From: an uncultured Lachnospiraceae bacterium
Lineage (GTDB): Bacteria > Bacillota > Clostridia > Lachnospirales > Lachnospiraceae
DNA: 64,000 bases
NCBI GenBank assembly: GCA_902476265.1
Contig: CABSCP010000001.1
Span: 186,001-250,000, forward strand
Direction: 5' to 3'
The notes beneath the pieces are model-generated. The model saw only the letters and a list, made by a program, of their open reading frames with translations, ran no database searches and was not told the origin of the DNA. Both the position numbers and the translations under genes were made by a program. Below, piece by piece: positions 41,367 through 49,166 of this stretch. Positions within the stretch are counted from its first letter, which is position 1. Each line of letters opens with the position of its first letter.

Positions 41367-44273
41367 ATGAGAAAACTTAAGGATACGAAAAAATCGATAG
41401 CGGTCATTGCCGGTGTGGCATTGGTTGTATTGGCGGCAGGAGCATCTGTCGCATTTTTGTTAACGAATGTGAAAGAGAAAATGAACCAAAGCGCCAATGA
41501 AACCCTGCTGGCTTCTACGAGGATGATCAAAAGCAGTCTGGAGAGCGCGCTGGCCGCTGATGAAAAGGTACTCGCCGCATTTTCGAGACTGCTTTCTTCC
41601 GGCGCCGGAGCGGACAGGTTTGACCGGGATCTGGAACAATTCATGGCGGCGGGCGATTTTTACGGAATGACTTTTGTGAGGGCAGACAAAAAAGGAATTG
41701 TTGAACGAGGGGCGCCGGATGCGGATCCGGAGGGCAGTCTTTCCTGGGGAAGCACAGACAGCAGCTATTCAAAAGCGTATTACGGCGATATGGGACGGCT
41801 GCAGATAACGTTCAGAATGCCTGTTATGCACGACGGAGAGCGGTTTGGCACGCTGTATGCGGATAAAGCCCTGAGCGAGTATTTCAGCCCGGCGGTTTTT
41901 GCCTTCAGCGGGGGAGAAGGGCACGCATATGTGGTGGATTCCGGGACCGGGGAGTGGATCATAGAGAGTACGGGTACGGATAAGGACAATATTTTTACAT
42001 TTTTGAAAAGTCAGAACAACGGACCGGAAATCTGTGAAGCGCTCAAAGACGTCATGCGGGACGGGAGGACGGGGACCATAGGCATCCGTTATAAAGGGGA
42101 GGCATGTTTTCTGTGTTTTATGCCCTTTGATGAGGCCAACGGCTGGTATCTGGTTTCCGTGATTCCCAGGAGGATCCTGCAGAGAGAAGCCTCTGATATG
42201 ATCCGCATGATTTATGTGATTCTGGCAGTGCTTCTGGGGACCGTGATTTTAGTTCTGGCGCTGCTTTTGAGCAGGCAGAGCATGAAGGAACAGGAAAAGG
42301 CCCGCATTTACCGGGAGAGACTGTTCCAGAATATCTCTGCGAATGTGGATTTCGCGTTCCTTTTGTATTCGCCGGTTGAAAAAGAAGTACAGCTGGTTTC
42401 GGAAAACGTCAGGTTTCTGTTTGGCATTGAGGAAGAACAGGTTTTAAAAGAGCCGGCCCTTCTTTTTGAACAGTGCGGCGTGCCCGGGGAGGACCCCGGA
42501 ATGAAGCAGTTTTTTGAAGGTACTTTGCTGCATGAAACCCAGAAAGAATATCGGATCAGCGCAAGGGACAATGAACTGCAAAGATGGGTGGATATCCATT
42601 TTATTCCGACTGACGGAGGGCATTGTCTTGCGGTCCTGCACGATACCACAGGGGAACACCATATGCGGGAAAACCTGGCGGAAGCTTTGAAGCAGTCTCA
42701 GGAAAGCAACCGGACCCGGACGGCATTTTTCTCCTCCGTATCCCATGATATCAGGACGCCCATGAACGGGATCATGGGGATGACGGCCATCGCTTTGGAA
42801 CATGTAGAGAATCCGGACAAAGTGCGGAACTGCCTTGAGAAAATCAACGCTTCTTCCGGTCATCTGCTGGCGCTGATCAATGAAATACTGGATATGTCCC
42901 GGCTGGAGAGCGGCGGCCTCAAACTCAGGCGGGAGCCGGTGCATCTGCCTGATATGATTTCCAGCCTGCTCACATTTATTAAGCCCGAACTTCTGAAAAA
43001 AGAGCAGTGCCTGAGGATCCGGTCATCCGTGCTGGTCTATGATACGGTGATGGGGGATGAACTGCATATGCAGAAAATTCTTCTGAATATTCTGTCCAAT
43101 GCGGTGAAATATACGCCGGCGAAAGGCAACATTATCCTGGAGGTGGAAGAGAAAAATGTGGCTGACGGAAAGGCCGACCTTTTTTTCGCGGTACAGGATG
43201 ACGGAATCGGCATGTCCCGGGAATTTTTAAAGCGGATTTTCAATCCCTTTGAAAGAGCGGATGATAAACAGGTGGACAGGATCATGGGGACGGGGCTTGG
43301 AATGGCGATTACCAAAAATATCGTGGATCTGATGGACGGCAGTATCAAGGTGGAGAGCGAACAGGGAAAGGGATCCCGGTTTGAGGTGATGATTCCGGTA
43401 GCGCTGTCAGAGGGAAAAGAAGCCGACCCGGTTTCCCTGAAAGGGCGCAGGGCGCTGGTGGTGGATGATGACCCTGACACCTGTGAAAATGTGCGTCTCA
43501 TGTTAAAGGAAGCGGGTATGATTTCGGAATGCGCCGTAAGCGGTGAAGAGGCCCTGACGGCGGTGCAAAAGGCGCATGAGGAAGGAAACGATTACTTTGC
43601 GGTCATTTTGGACTGGCGGATGCCGGACATGGACGGGATAGAGACGGCACGCCATATCAGGGCGGAGATCGGAAATGAAATCCCGATTATTCTTCTTTCT
43701 GCCTATGACTGGGAAGAGGCAGAGCAGGAAGGGCTGAAGGTAGGAATCAACGGATTTTTGACGAAACCGATCTTTAAATCCGCGCTGTTTGCAACATTAA
43801 AACGACAGATTTCAGGAATGACAGAGAATGCTGTTAAAGTAGAGGAAACCTGCAGTTTTCCTAATGTGCGGGTGCTGATGGCGGAGGATAATCCACTCAA
43901 CCGGGAGATTATGGAAGAACTGCTGAGAGGCCATGGGGTAGAGACGGACAGCGTCAAAGACGGGCAGGAAGCTTTGCAGAAATACATGGAAAGCAGTCCC
44001 GGATACTATGACATGATTTTTTTGGATATCCATATGCCGGTTATGGGAGGTTATAAAACCGCGTCTAAGATCCGGAAAACTTCCAGGGTGGATGCGGCAT
44101 CGATCCCCATTATAGCCATGACGGCGGATGTATTTGAAGAAGAGATTCAAAAATGCTATGAGGCCGGAATGAACGCTCATCTGGGAAAGCCTATTGATCC
44201 GGACAGGCTTTTGAAAACGGTGCGGATGTATCAAAAGGCAGGGAAAGGAAAAAAAGATGAGAAGGACAATTAG
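41367..44273 (+). CDS. Hybrid sensor histidine kinase with two receiver domains
   Basis: 968 residues from the ATG at 41367. An N-terminal transmembrane helix (about 10-32) and a second (about 270-295, YVILAVLLGTVILVLALLL) enclose a Cache-like extracellular sensor domain. A PAS-like segment (about 315-430) follows, then the HisKA helix with FFSSVSHDIRTPMNG (H460), an ATPase domain (NAVKYTP, DDGIGMS, MGTGLGMAI), receiver 1 (VVDDDPD, acceptor D749 in ILDWRMPDMDG) and receiver 2 (MAEDNPLNRE, acceptor D887 in IFLDIHMPVMGG). No DNA-binding output is attached, so phosphate must leave through an Hpt protein or the signal is passed otherwise. The gene end overlaps the start of a solute-binding lipoprotein gene by 17 bases. 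Confidence 0.93.
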   Translation: MRKLKDTKKSIAVIAGVALVVLAAGASVAFLLTNVKEKMNQSANETLLASTRMIKSSLESALAADEKVLAAFSRLLSSGAGADRFDRDLEQFMAAGDFYGMTFVRADKKGIVERGAPDADPEGSLSWGSTDSSYSKAYYGDMGRLQITFRMPVMHDGERFGTLYADKALSEYFSPAVFAFSGGEGHAYVVDSGTGEWIIESTGTDKDNIFTFLKSQNNGPEICEALKDVMRDGRTGTIGIRYKGEACFLCFMPFDEANGWYLVSVIPRRILQREASDMIRMIYVILAVLLGTVILVLALLLSRQSMKEQEKARIYRERLFQNISANVDFAFLLYSPVEKEVQLVSENVRFLFGIEEEQVLKEPALLFEQCGVPGEDPGMKQFFEGTLLHETQKEYRISARDNELQRWVDIHFIPTDGGHCLAVLHDTTGEHHMRENLAEALKQSQESNRTRTAFFSSVSHDIRTPMNGIMGMTAIALEHVENPDKVRNCLEKINASSGHLLALINEILDMSRLESGGLKLRREPVHLPDMISSLLTFIKPELLKKEQCLRIRSSVLVYDTVMGDELHMQKILLNILSNAVKYTPAKGNIILEVEEKNVADGKADLFFAVQDDGIGMSREFLKRIFNPFERADDKQVDRIMGTGLGMAITKNIVDLMDGSIKVESEQGKGSRFEVMIPVALSEGKEADPVSLKGRRALVVDDDPDTCENVRLMLKEAGMISECAVSGEEALTAVQKAHEEGNDYFAVILDWRMPDMDGIETARHIRAEIGNEIPIILLSAYDWEEAEQEGLKVGINGFLTKPIFKSALFATLKRQISGMTENAVKVEETCSFPNVRVLMAEDNPLNREIMEELLRGHGVETDSVKDGQEALQKYMESSPGYYDMIFLDIHMPVMGGYKTASKIRKTSRVDAASIPIIAMTADVFEEEIQKCYEAGMNAHLGKPIDPDRLLKTVRMYQKAGKGKKDEKDN

Positions 44274-45561
44274 GCGATGGATGAGTCTGGCAGCGGCGGT
44301 GTGCATCGGGGTTACGACAGCCGGCGGCTGTGGGAAGAGCGGGCCGGAGGTGTATCTTGATACTTCTGAGCCGGAAACCGTCATAACAATGTTTGTTCAG
44401 AATGAAGAGCTTTCTGAGGCTGTGGAGGAATGCTGCAAAGACAAAATCAATGCCTCTGGCGGAGAGAATATTGTGCTGTATGCCGATGCGGCTTCTTATT
44501 ATGCGAAAGAAAACCAGTCCTACAGGGAATTGCTGTTAAAGAGGATGGAAAGCCAAAAGGCGGATGATCTTTTCCTGATTCCTGCAGAAGATGTGCTGGA
44601 ATATGACCGGCGCGGATATTTATATGACTTGTCGGGCCTGGATTGTGTTGGAAACCTTTCCGATGATGCGCTGATGCAGAGCATTTATAACGGAAAGGTG
44701 TTTTCCATTCCCATGTCTTATGCCTGCTTTGGATTTATCTGGAATGTGGACCTGCTTTCAAGTCTGGGTCTGGAAATCCCGGAAAACCTGGGAGAATTCA
44801 TGGAAGTTTGTGAAACGCTGAAAGAAAACGGGATTGTAGCCTATGGGGCAAACTGTGATTTCGCGCTATGCGTTCCGGCCATGTGCGTGGGACTGGCCCC
44901 CATATATCAGAGCGGGAAGAAGGAGGAGCTTGTGGCTGAACTTTCGGACGGGACGACGCCGGTGAGCACTTATATGCGGGACGGATTTGCTTTTTTGGAG
45001 GAGATGATTGAGAAAGGATATCTGGATCCTGCACAGGCGATTTCCACTCTGCCCGGTTCGGAGGAAGAACACCGGCTGTTTTCAGAGGGGAAATGCGCCT
45101 TTATATCCTCCCTGTGCCGGAAAAAGGCCTTTGAGAATCCGTATCCTTTTGAAGTGAAGATGACGGCGCTGCCGGTGCTGGAGGACGGCAGCATCTGTGT
45201 GGTCGGGGCGGACCAGCGGATTGCCGTAAATCCCAATTCGCCCAATCTGGAAGAGGCGATTACAATTGTGGAGGCGCTGGGGAGAACGGATAGCCTGAAT
45301 CAAATGGCAAAAGAATTCGGAAAAATTTCTTCCGCCGGCAACGGCGACGGATCCCCGCTGCCGGAGGCGGATGAACTAATAGCATGTGCGGCAGGGGGAG
45401 GCCAGATACCGAACCAGGATTTCCGGATCCATTTTAATATTTGGAATACAGTCAAGGCGCTGGGGGTGAAGCTGTGTGAAGGCGCCGGCGTGGACCAGGT
45501 GTGCCGGGAATTTGATGCTCTCCAGCAGCAGGAACTGGAAGCGTATAGGGGAGAGGACTAA
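44257..45561 (+). CDS. Family 1-like solute-binding lipoprotein coupled to the hybrid kinase
   Basis: 434 residues. A short lipoprotein signal ends at C25 (VTTAGGCGKS). The mature part follows the sugar-binding family 1 pattern: MESQKADDLFLIPAEDVLEYDRRG region, FSIPMSYACFGFIWNVDLL, PENLGEFMEVCETLKENGI, FSEGKCAFISS, with GADQRIAVNPNSPNLEEA in the second lobe. No permease or ATPase gene lies next to it; its only partner is the hybrid kinase, with which it overlaps by 17 bases, suggesting 1:1 production. The inference is that it presents a ligand to the kinase sensor domain rather than to a transporter. A good terminator follows. Confidence 0.88.
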   Translation: MRRTIRRWMSLAAAVCIGVTTAGGCGKSGPEVYLDTSEPETVITMFVQNEELSEAVEECCKDKINASGGENIVLYADAASYYAKENQSYRELLLKRMESQKADDLFLIPAEDVLEYDRRGYLYDLSGLDCVGNLSDDALMQSIYNGKVFSIPMSYACFGFIWNVDLLSSLGLEIPENLGEFMEVCETLKENGIVAYGANCDFALCVPAMCVGLAPIYQSGKKEELVAELSDGTTPVSTYMRDGFAFLEEMIEKGYLDPAQAISTLPGSEEEHRLFSEGKCAFISSLCRKKAFENPYPFEVKMTALPVLEDGSICVVGADQRIAVNPNSPNLEEAITIVEALGRTDSLNQMAKEFGKISSAGNGDGSPLPEADELIACAAGGGQIPNQDFRIHFNIWNTVKALGVKLCEGAGVDQVCREFDALQQQELEAYRGED

Positions 45562-45604
45562 ATGCGCCTTACGGCTGTCGGAAAGAGAATTTCCATAGAC
45601 ACAA

Positions 45605-45648
45605 CAGAAAACGGCCGCCGGAGAACCGGAGCCGTTTTCTGTTTCTTA
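45605..45648 (+). terminator. Rho-independent terminator after the kinase-lipoprotein unit
   Basis: CAGAAAACGGC (45605-45615) and GCCGTTTTCTG (45631-45641) form an 11-base stem; the loop contains a further CCGG-AGAA-CCGG hairpin. TTTCTT follows. Confidence 0.8.
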
Positions 45649-45781
45649 TGAGGGGGGAGATAGTGAGTTGTTCATCTATCTGAGTTCTATCATACCGGGA
45701 ATTTGTGTCAATTCTGTGTCGAAGAAATAAATTTGATCTTAAAAATTCTGAAGAGAAAATAAAGAAAGGGAACGAAGAAGT

Positions 45782-46135
45782 ATGGATATTTACCGCCGGA
45801 TTGCAGCAGTATGCGAAAAGATCCCCTATGGAAAGGTGGCCACTTACGGACAGATTGCGCTCCTCTGTCAAAAGCCCCGGCATGCCAGACAGGTGGGATT
45901 CGCCCTCAGCCACAGACAGCTGGGAGACGTTCCCGCCCACAGGATCGTGAACGCCCAGGGCTTTTTGTCCGGCGCGGGCGCTTTTGAGCAGCCGGGACAG
46001 CAGCGTCTTTTGCTGGAAGCAGAAGGGGTGGAGGTCTCGGCAGAGGCAAGAGTGGATATCCGGAAATACGGCTGGAAGAATACCTGGGAAGAAGCGGCGG
46101 AGCTTCTTTCCTTCTTTGAAAAGGAAGGAATCTGA
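45782..46135 (+). CDS. Alkyltransferase-like protein (MGMT family without acceptor Cys)
   Basis: 117 residues, the size of the DNA-binding half of O6-alkylguanine alkyltransferase. IPYGKVATYGQIA and the helix-turn-helix RQVGFALSH are conserved, but the active-site PCHR is PAHR here (P51-A52-H53-R54), so it cannot take up the alkyl group. Alkyltransferase-like proteins bind O6-alkylguanine in DNA and flag it for nucleotide excision repair. Start preceded by AAAGAAAGGG and GAAGAA. It stands alone and is convergent with the GHKL kinase gene 13 bases downstream. Confidence 0.92.
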   Translation: MDIYRRIAAVCEKIPYGKVATYGQIALLCQKPRHARQVGFALSHRQLGDVPAHRIVNAQGFLSGAGAFEQPGQQRLLLEAEGVEVSAEARVDIRKYGWKNTWEEAAELLSFFEKEGI

Positions 46136-46148
46136 AGGAAATGCCGCC

Positions 46149-47447
46149 CTAACAGACATTTGCAATCAGTATGGTGACACAGAAGGTATCTTCCGTATAG
46201 GAGATATCCAGCGTGCCTCCGTATTTTTCCACCACTTCCCGGACGTTGGACAGCCCCAGGCCATGGGGATCGGCCGTTTCTTTGTCGGACAGGAATGCGC
46301 CCTTCTGCCGCCTCACCGGATTCACTTTATTATTTTTCACTTCATAGCTGAAATAACCGTTCTCCGTGACCCTCGCCTTCACGGAGATTTTTCTTTGCTC
46401 CGGATCGGGGATTTTCAGGGAGGCCTCTATGGCGTTGTCCAGAGTGTTGGAAAACAGGGAACAGAGGCTGATGGAATCCATGGCGAGGATATTTTTTAAA
46501 TCGATATGAAAAAAACAGTCGATGTGGTGTTCCAGGGCCAGATTGTATTTGGTGTTTAAGACGGCGTTGATGACGCTGTTATTACAGAATACCCGGTTGG
46601 TTATGGCGGTTTGTGTTTCCAGCTCTTTCAGACAGGTTTTAGCTTCCTCCTCCTCGCCTTCGTCGAACAGCGTCTTGATCACAGCGAGCTGATTCTGCAT
46701 GTCATGGCGGAATTTTCGGATCTGCGCCTGATTGCGTTCCAGCTCTTCATAATACTCCTTCCGCAATTTTAAGTTCTGGCGTTCCATATTGTGCCGGATG
46801 CTGACGGAAAAATATTCGGCCAGGGAAAGGCTGCTCAAATTGGTGAGAAAACAGGCCAGCGCGGCGGGCCACATTTTCCAGCTTTCTTCCGGCGCAAAAT
46901 AAATGGCGGAGGTGATGCTGACCAGGGAGGCAAAGCAGACGCTGCTTAAAAGCCACCAGGTTTTGTCGTCGAACAGAAGGGATACCTGGGACAGTTTCTT
47001 ACGAACCAGATGAAAGAGAAGAAACCAGAACAGGGTATGGAGGAGGGAATCGGTCCAGGAGACGATGATATTCACAATAGGGTTTTTCCCTGTGCTGAAA
47101 TAAAATCTGCCCAGCAACTCCATGATCAGGAAATTCTGGGAAATGACCAGAGGATAGAGGATTGTCACGGCAGCCAGGCGGGCGGACAGCTTACCGGTGA
47201 ATAAAAAAAGCACCATGGCGGTAAAGACCAGAAGCACCACCGTGACATTAAACAGATCCTGTGCAAAAACAACGATATTGGCAATGAAGGAGCAGCACAA
47301 AAAGATGACTGCAGCCGATATTTTCCCTTTCCGTTTTGGGATAAGGCAGCAGAGGATGCGGTAAAAAAGCCATCCTATGAGAAATTCGGGGATGAGGTGC
47401 AGATCAATCAGGGCTAAAAAGTCTGTGAGGATGCGATTGCCGTTCAT
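46149..47447 (-). CDS. GHKL-domain sensor histidine kinase (AgrC-like layout)
   Basis: 432 residues. The N-terminal half has about six transmembrane helices (to about residue 205), then a coiled linker, FRHDMQNQLAVIKTL with the acceptor His, and a GHKL-type ATPase (SLFSNTLDNAIEA as N box, DPHGLGLSNVREVVEKYGG). This is the pattern of kinases that sense peptides or cell-envelope signals and pair with LytTR regulators. The matching regulator gene lies 42 bases upstream on the same strand. Start ATG behind GGAAAGGAATCC. It probably controls the divergent ABC exporter. Confidence 0.92.
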   Translation of the reverse strand: MNGNRILTDFLALIDLHLIPEFLIGWLFYRILCCLIPKRKGKISAAVIFLCCSFIANIVVFAQDLFNVTVVLLVFTAMVLFLFTGKLSARLAAVTILYPLVISQNFLIMELLGRFYFSTGKNPIVNIIVSWTDSLLHTLFWFLLFHLVRKKLSQVSLLFDDKTWWLLSSVCFASLVSITSAIYFAPEESWKMWPAALACFLTNLSSLSLAEYFSVSIRHNMERQNLKLRKEYYEELERNQAQIRKFRHDMQNQLAVIKTLFDEGEEEEAKTCLKELETQTAITNRVFCNNSVINAVLNTKYNLALEHHIDCFFHIDLKNILAMDSISLCSLFSNTLDNAIEASLKIPDPEQRKISVKARVTENGYFSYEVKNNKVNPVRRQKGAFLSDKETADPHGLGLSNVREVVEKYGGTLDISYTEDTFCVTILIANVC

Positions 47448-47489
47448 TGGATTCCTTTCCGGAACCGGCCGGGAGACCGTCCGCTGTTT

Positions 47490-48191
47490 TTAATTCAGTA
47501 ATGTCCTGGCGAAAGCGATTTCCAGCTCCTGCCGGTAGGTTCTGCTGACGGGAAAATCCTGTCCGGCGCAGATGCAGCCGTCTTTGGAAAGGGCGGTGAC
47601 CAGGTTCAGATTGACAAGGTAACGGTTATGAATGCGGATAAAATAATCCGGAAGCGTTGGCTCAATCTCATTGAGTTTTCCGTAAAATTCGACTTTTCCG
47701 TCCGCAGTGAGAACCAAAACTTTCCGCCGGTCGCTGCAGAAGGCGGCGATTTTTTTTAATGGAATGCGCTGAATACCGGATTTTTGCTCAACGGTGAAAA
47801 AAGCCTCTCCGTGCTTTGCCCGTTCTTTTACGGCCTGCTCCAGCACGTCGGCCACCTTTTTTTCCTCACAGGGTTTTAAAATATAATGGAAAGCGTGAAC
47901 CTCATAGCCCTGAAACACGAAATCGGGATAAGCGGTCACAAAAATCAGGGTGGTGTCCGCTTCCCGGCGGCGCAGGGCCTGTGCGGTTTCCATCCCGTTT
48001 AATTGTTTCATTTCGATATCCAGAAAAAGAATATCCAGCGTGTCGGCCTCCGGCCGCGAAAGAAGCGCTTCGCCGGAATCATATTCCAGGATGCGGTATT
48101 CTTCTCCCATAAGCTGCAGTTTCCGTTCCAGAGGCATGCGCAGTGTGCGGCGCATTGTTGCTTCATCATCACAAATCCCAATGGTTAACAT
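47490..48191 (-). CDS. LytTR-family response regulator (AgrA-like)
   Basis: 233 residues: a receiver domain (about 1-120, acidic pair D8-D9, acceptor D58 in ILFLDIEM, K in LKPCEE) and a LytTR DNA-binding domain (about 135-230) with IPLKKIAAFCSDRRKV and DYFIRIHNRYLVNLNLV. It is the partner of the GHKL kinase encoded just downstream. It starts about 220 bases from the divergent BceA-like gene, the usual place for its target sites; an ACAGTTGGC sequence (48337-48345) upstream of a lone -10 box TACAAT (48372) resembles half of a LytTR site. Confidence 0.93.
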   Translation of the reverse strand: MLTIGICDDEATMRRTLRMPLERKLQLMGEEYRILEYDSGEALLSRPEADTLDILFLDIEMKQLNGMETAQALRRREADTTLIFVTAYPDFVFQGYEVHAFHYILKPCEEKKVADVLEQAVKERAKHGEAFFTVEQKSGIQRIPLKKIAAFCSDRRKVLVLTADGKVEFYGKLNEIEPTLPDYFIRIHNRYLVNLNLVTALSKDGCICAGQDFPVSRTYRQELEIAFARTLLN

Positions 48192-48410
48192 CCGATTCTC
48201 CTGACCGGCACAGGGCCTGTTGCTTTTATGGACATTGTAACGAAAAAGGGAACATTTGTAAATGCCGTTATCCCCCCGGGGCGCACGGTCATCTGCAGGG
48301 GGACGGCAAAACTTTACAAAAAAGATGCCACGGATGACAGTTGGCGCAGGGTAAACACGTCTCTTTTCCGATACAATAAAGGACAGAAAGAAACGAAAAG
48401 GAGAGAAATG

Positions 48411-49166
48411 ATGCTGCAGGTAAAAAATTTATGTAAAAGCTATCAGACCGGAAATCAGGTTTATCCGGTGTTAAAGGATGTGAATCTGGAAGTAAAGAAA
48501 GGGGAGTTCGTGGCGGTGATGGGGCCTTCCGGAAGCGGGAAAACCACACTTTTGAACTGTATTTCCTGTTTTATTCCCCATGAACAGGGAAGCATCCTGC
48601 TGGCGGACGAGGATATTTCCAAACTGGGAGAAGAGGAGCTGGCGGCCGTGCGGAATGAGAAGATGGGGTTTGTATTCCAGGATTTCATGCTTTTGGACGG
48701 ACTGACCGTATTTGAAAACATCTGTCTGCCCCAGATCATCGCGGGACGCCCGGCGGCCCAGATGGAGGCGAAGGCCAAAAATATCTGTAAGCTGTTCGGG
48801 ATCGAAAAGATTATGGAAAAATATCCGGCGGAAATTTCCGGCGGGGAGAAGCAGCGCACCGCCGTGGCCAGGGCGCTGATGAATCAGCCTTATGTGATTC
48901 TGGCGGATGAACCCACGGGCAATCTGGACAGCAGATCCTGCAAGGCGGTCATTGACGCTTTTCTGCAGGCGAAAAAGGAAATGCAGGCTACTATTTTTAT
49001 GGTGACCCATGACAGTTTTGCGGCTTCTTTCTGCGACCGTGTCATTGTGTTAAAGGACGGACAGATATATGGGGAACTGACCCGGCAGGGCACCAGACGG
49101 GAATTTATGGATACGCTTTTAAATACCATCCGGGAACTGGGAGGAGACGGCGATGACAATGAATAG
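48411..49166 (+). CDS. ABC transporter ATPase, BceA/YxdL-like
   Basis: 251 residues from the ATG at 48411, seven bases after AGGAG; an ATG immediately before (48408) is also possible. One ABC domain with Walker A GPSGSGKTT, Q loop FVFQDFMLL, signature ISGGEKQRTAVARAL and Walker B VILADEPTGNLD. MacB/LolD/BceA-type ATPases work with FtsX-like permeases; this one overlaps such a gene by 14 bases. In Firmicutes pairs of this sort detect or give resistance to peptide antibiotics. Control by the divergent GHKL/LytTR system is inferred. Confidence 0.94.
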   Translation: MLQVKNLCKSYQTGNQVYPVLKDVNLEVKKGEFVAVMGPSGSGKTTLLNCISCFIPHEQGSILLADEDISKLGEEELAAVRNEKMGFVFQDFMLLDGLTVFENICLPQIIAGRPAAQMEAKAKNICKLFGIEKIMEKYPAEISGGEKQRTAVARALMNQPYVILADEPTGNLDSRSCKAVIDAFLQAKKEMQATIFMVTHDSFAASFCDRVIVLKDGQIYGELTRQGTRREFMDTLLNTIRELGGDGDDNE

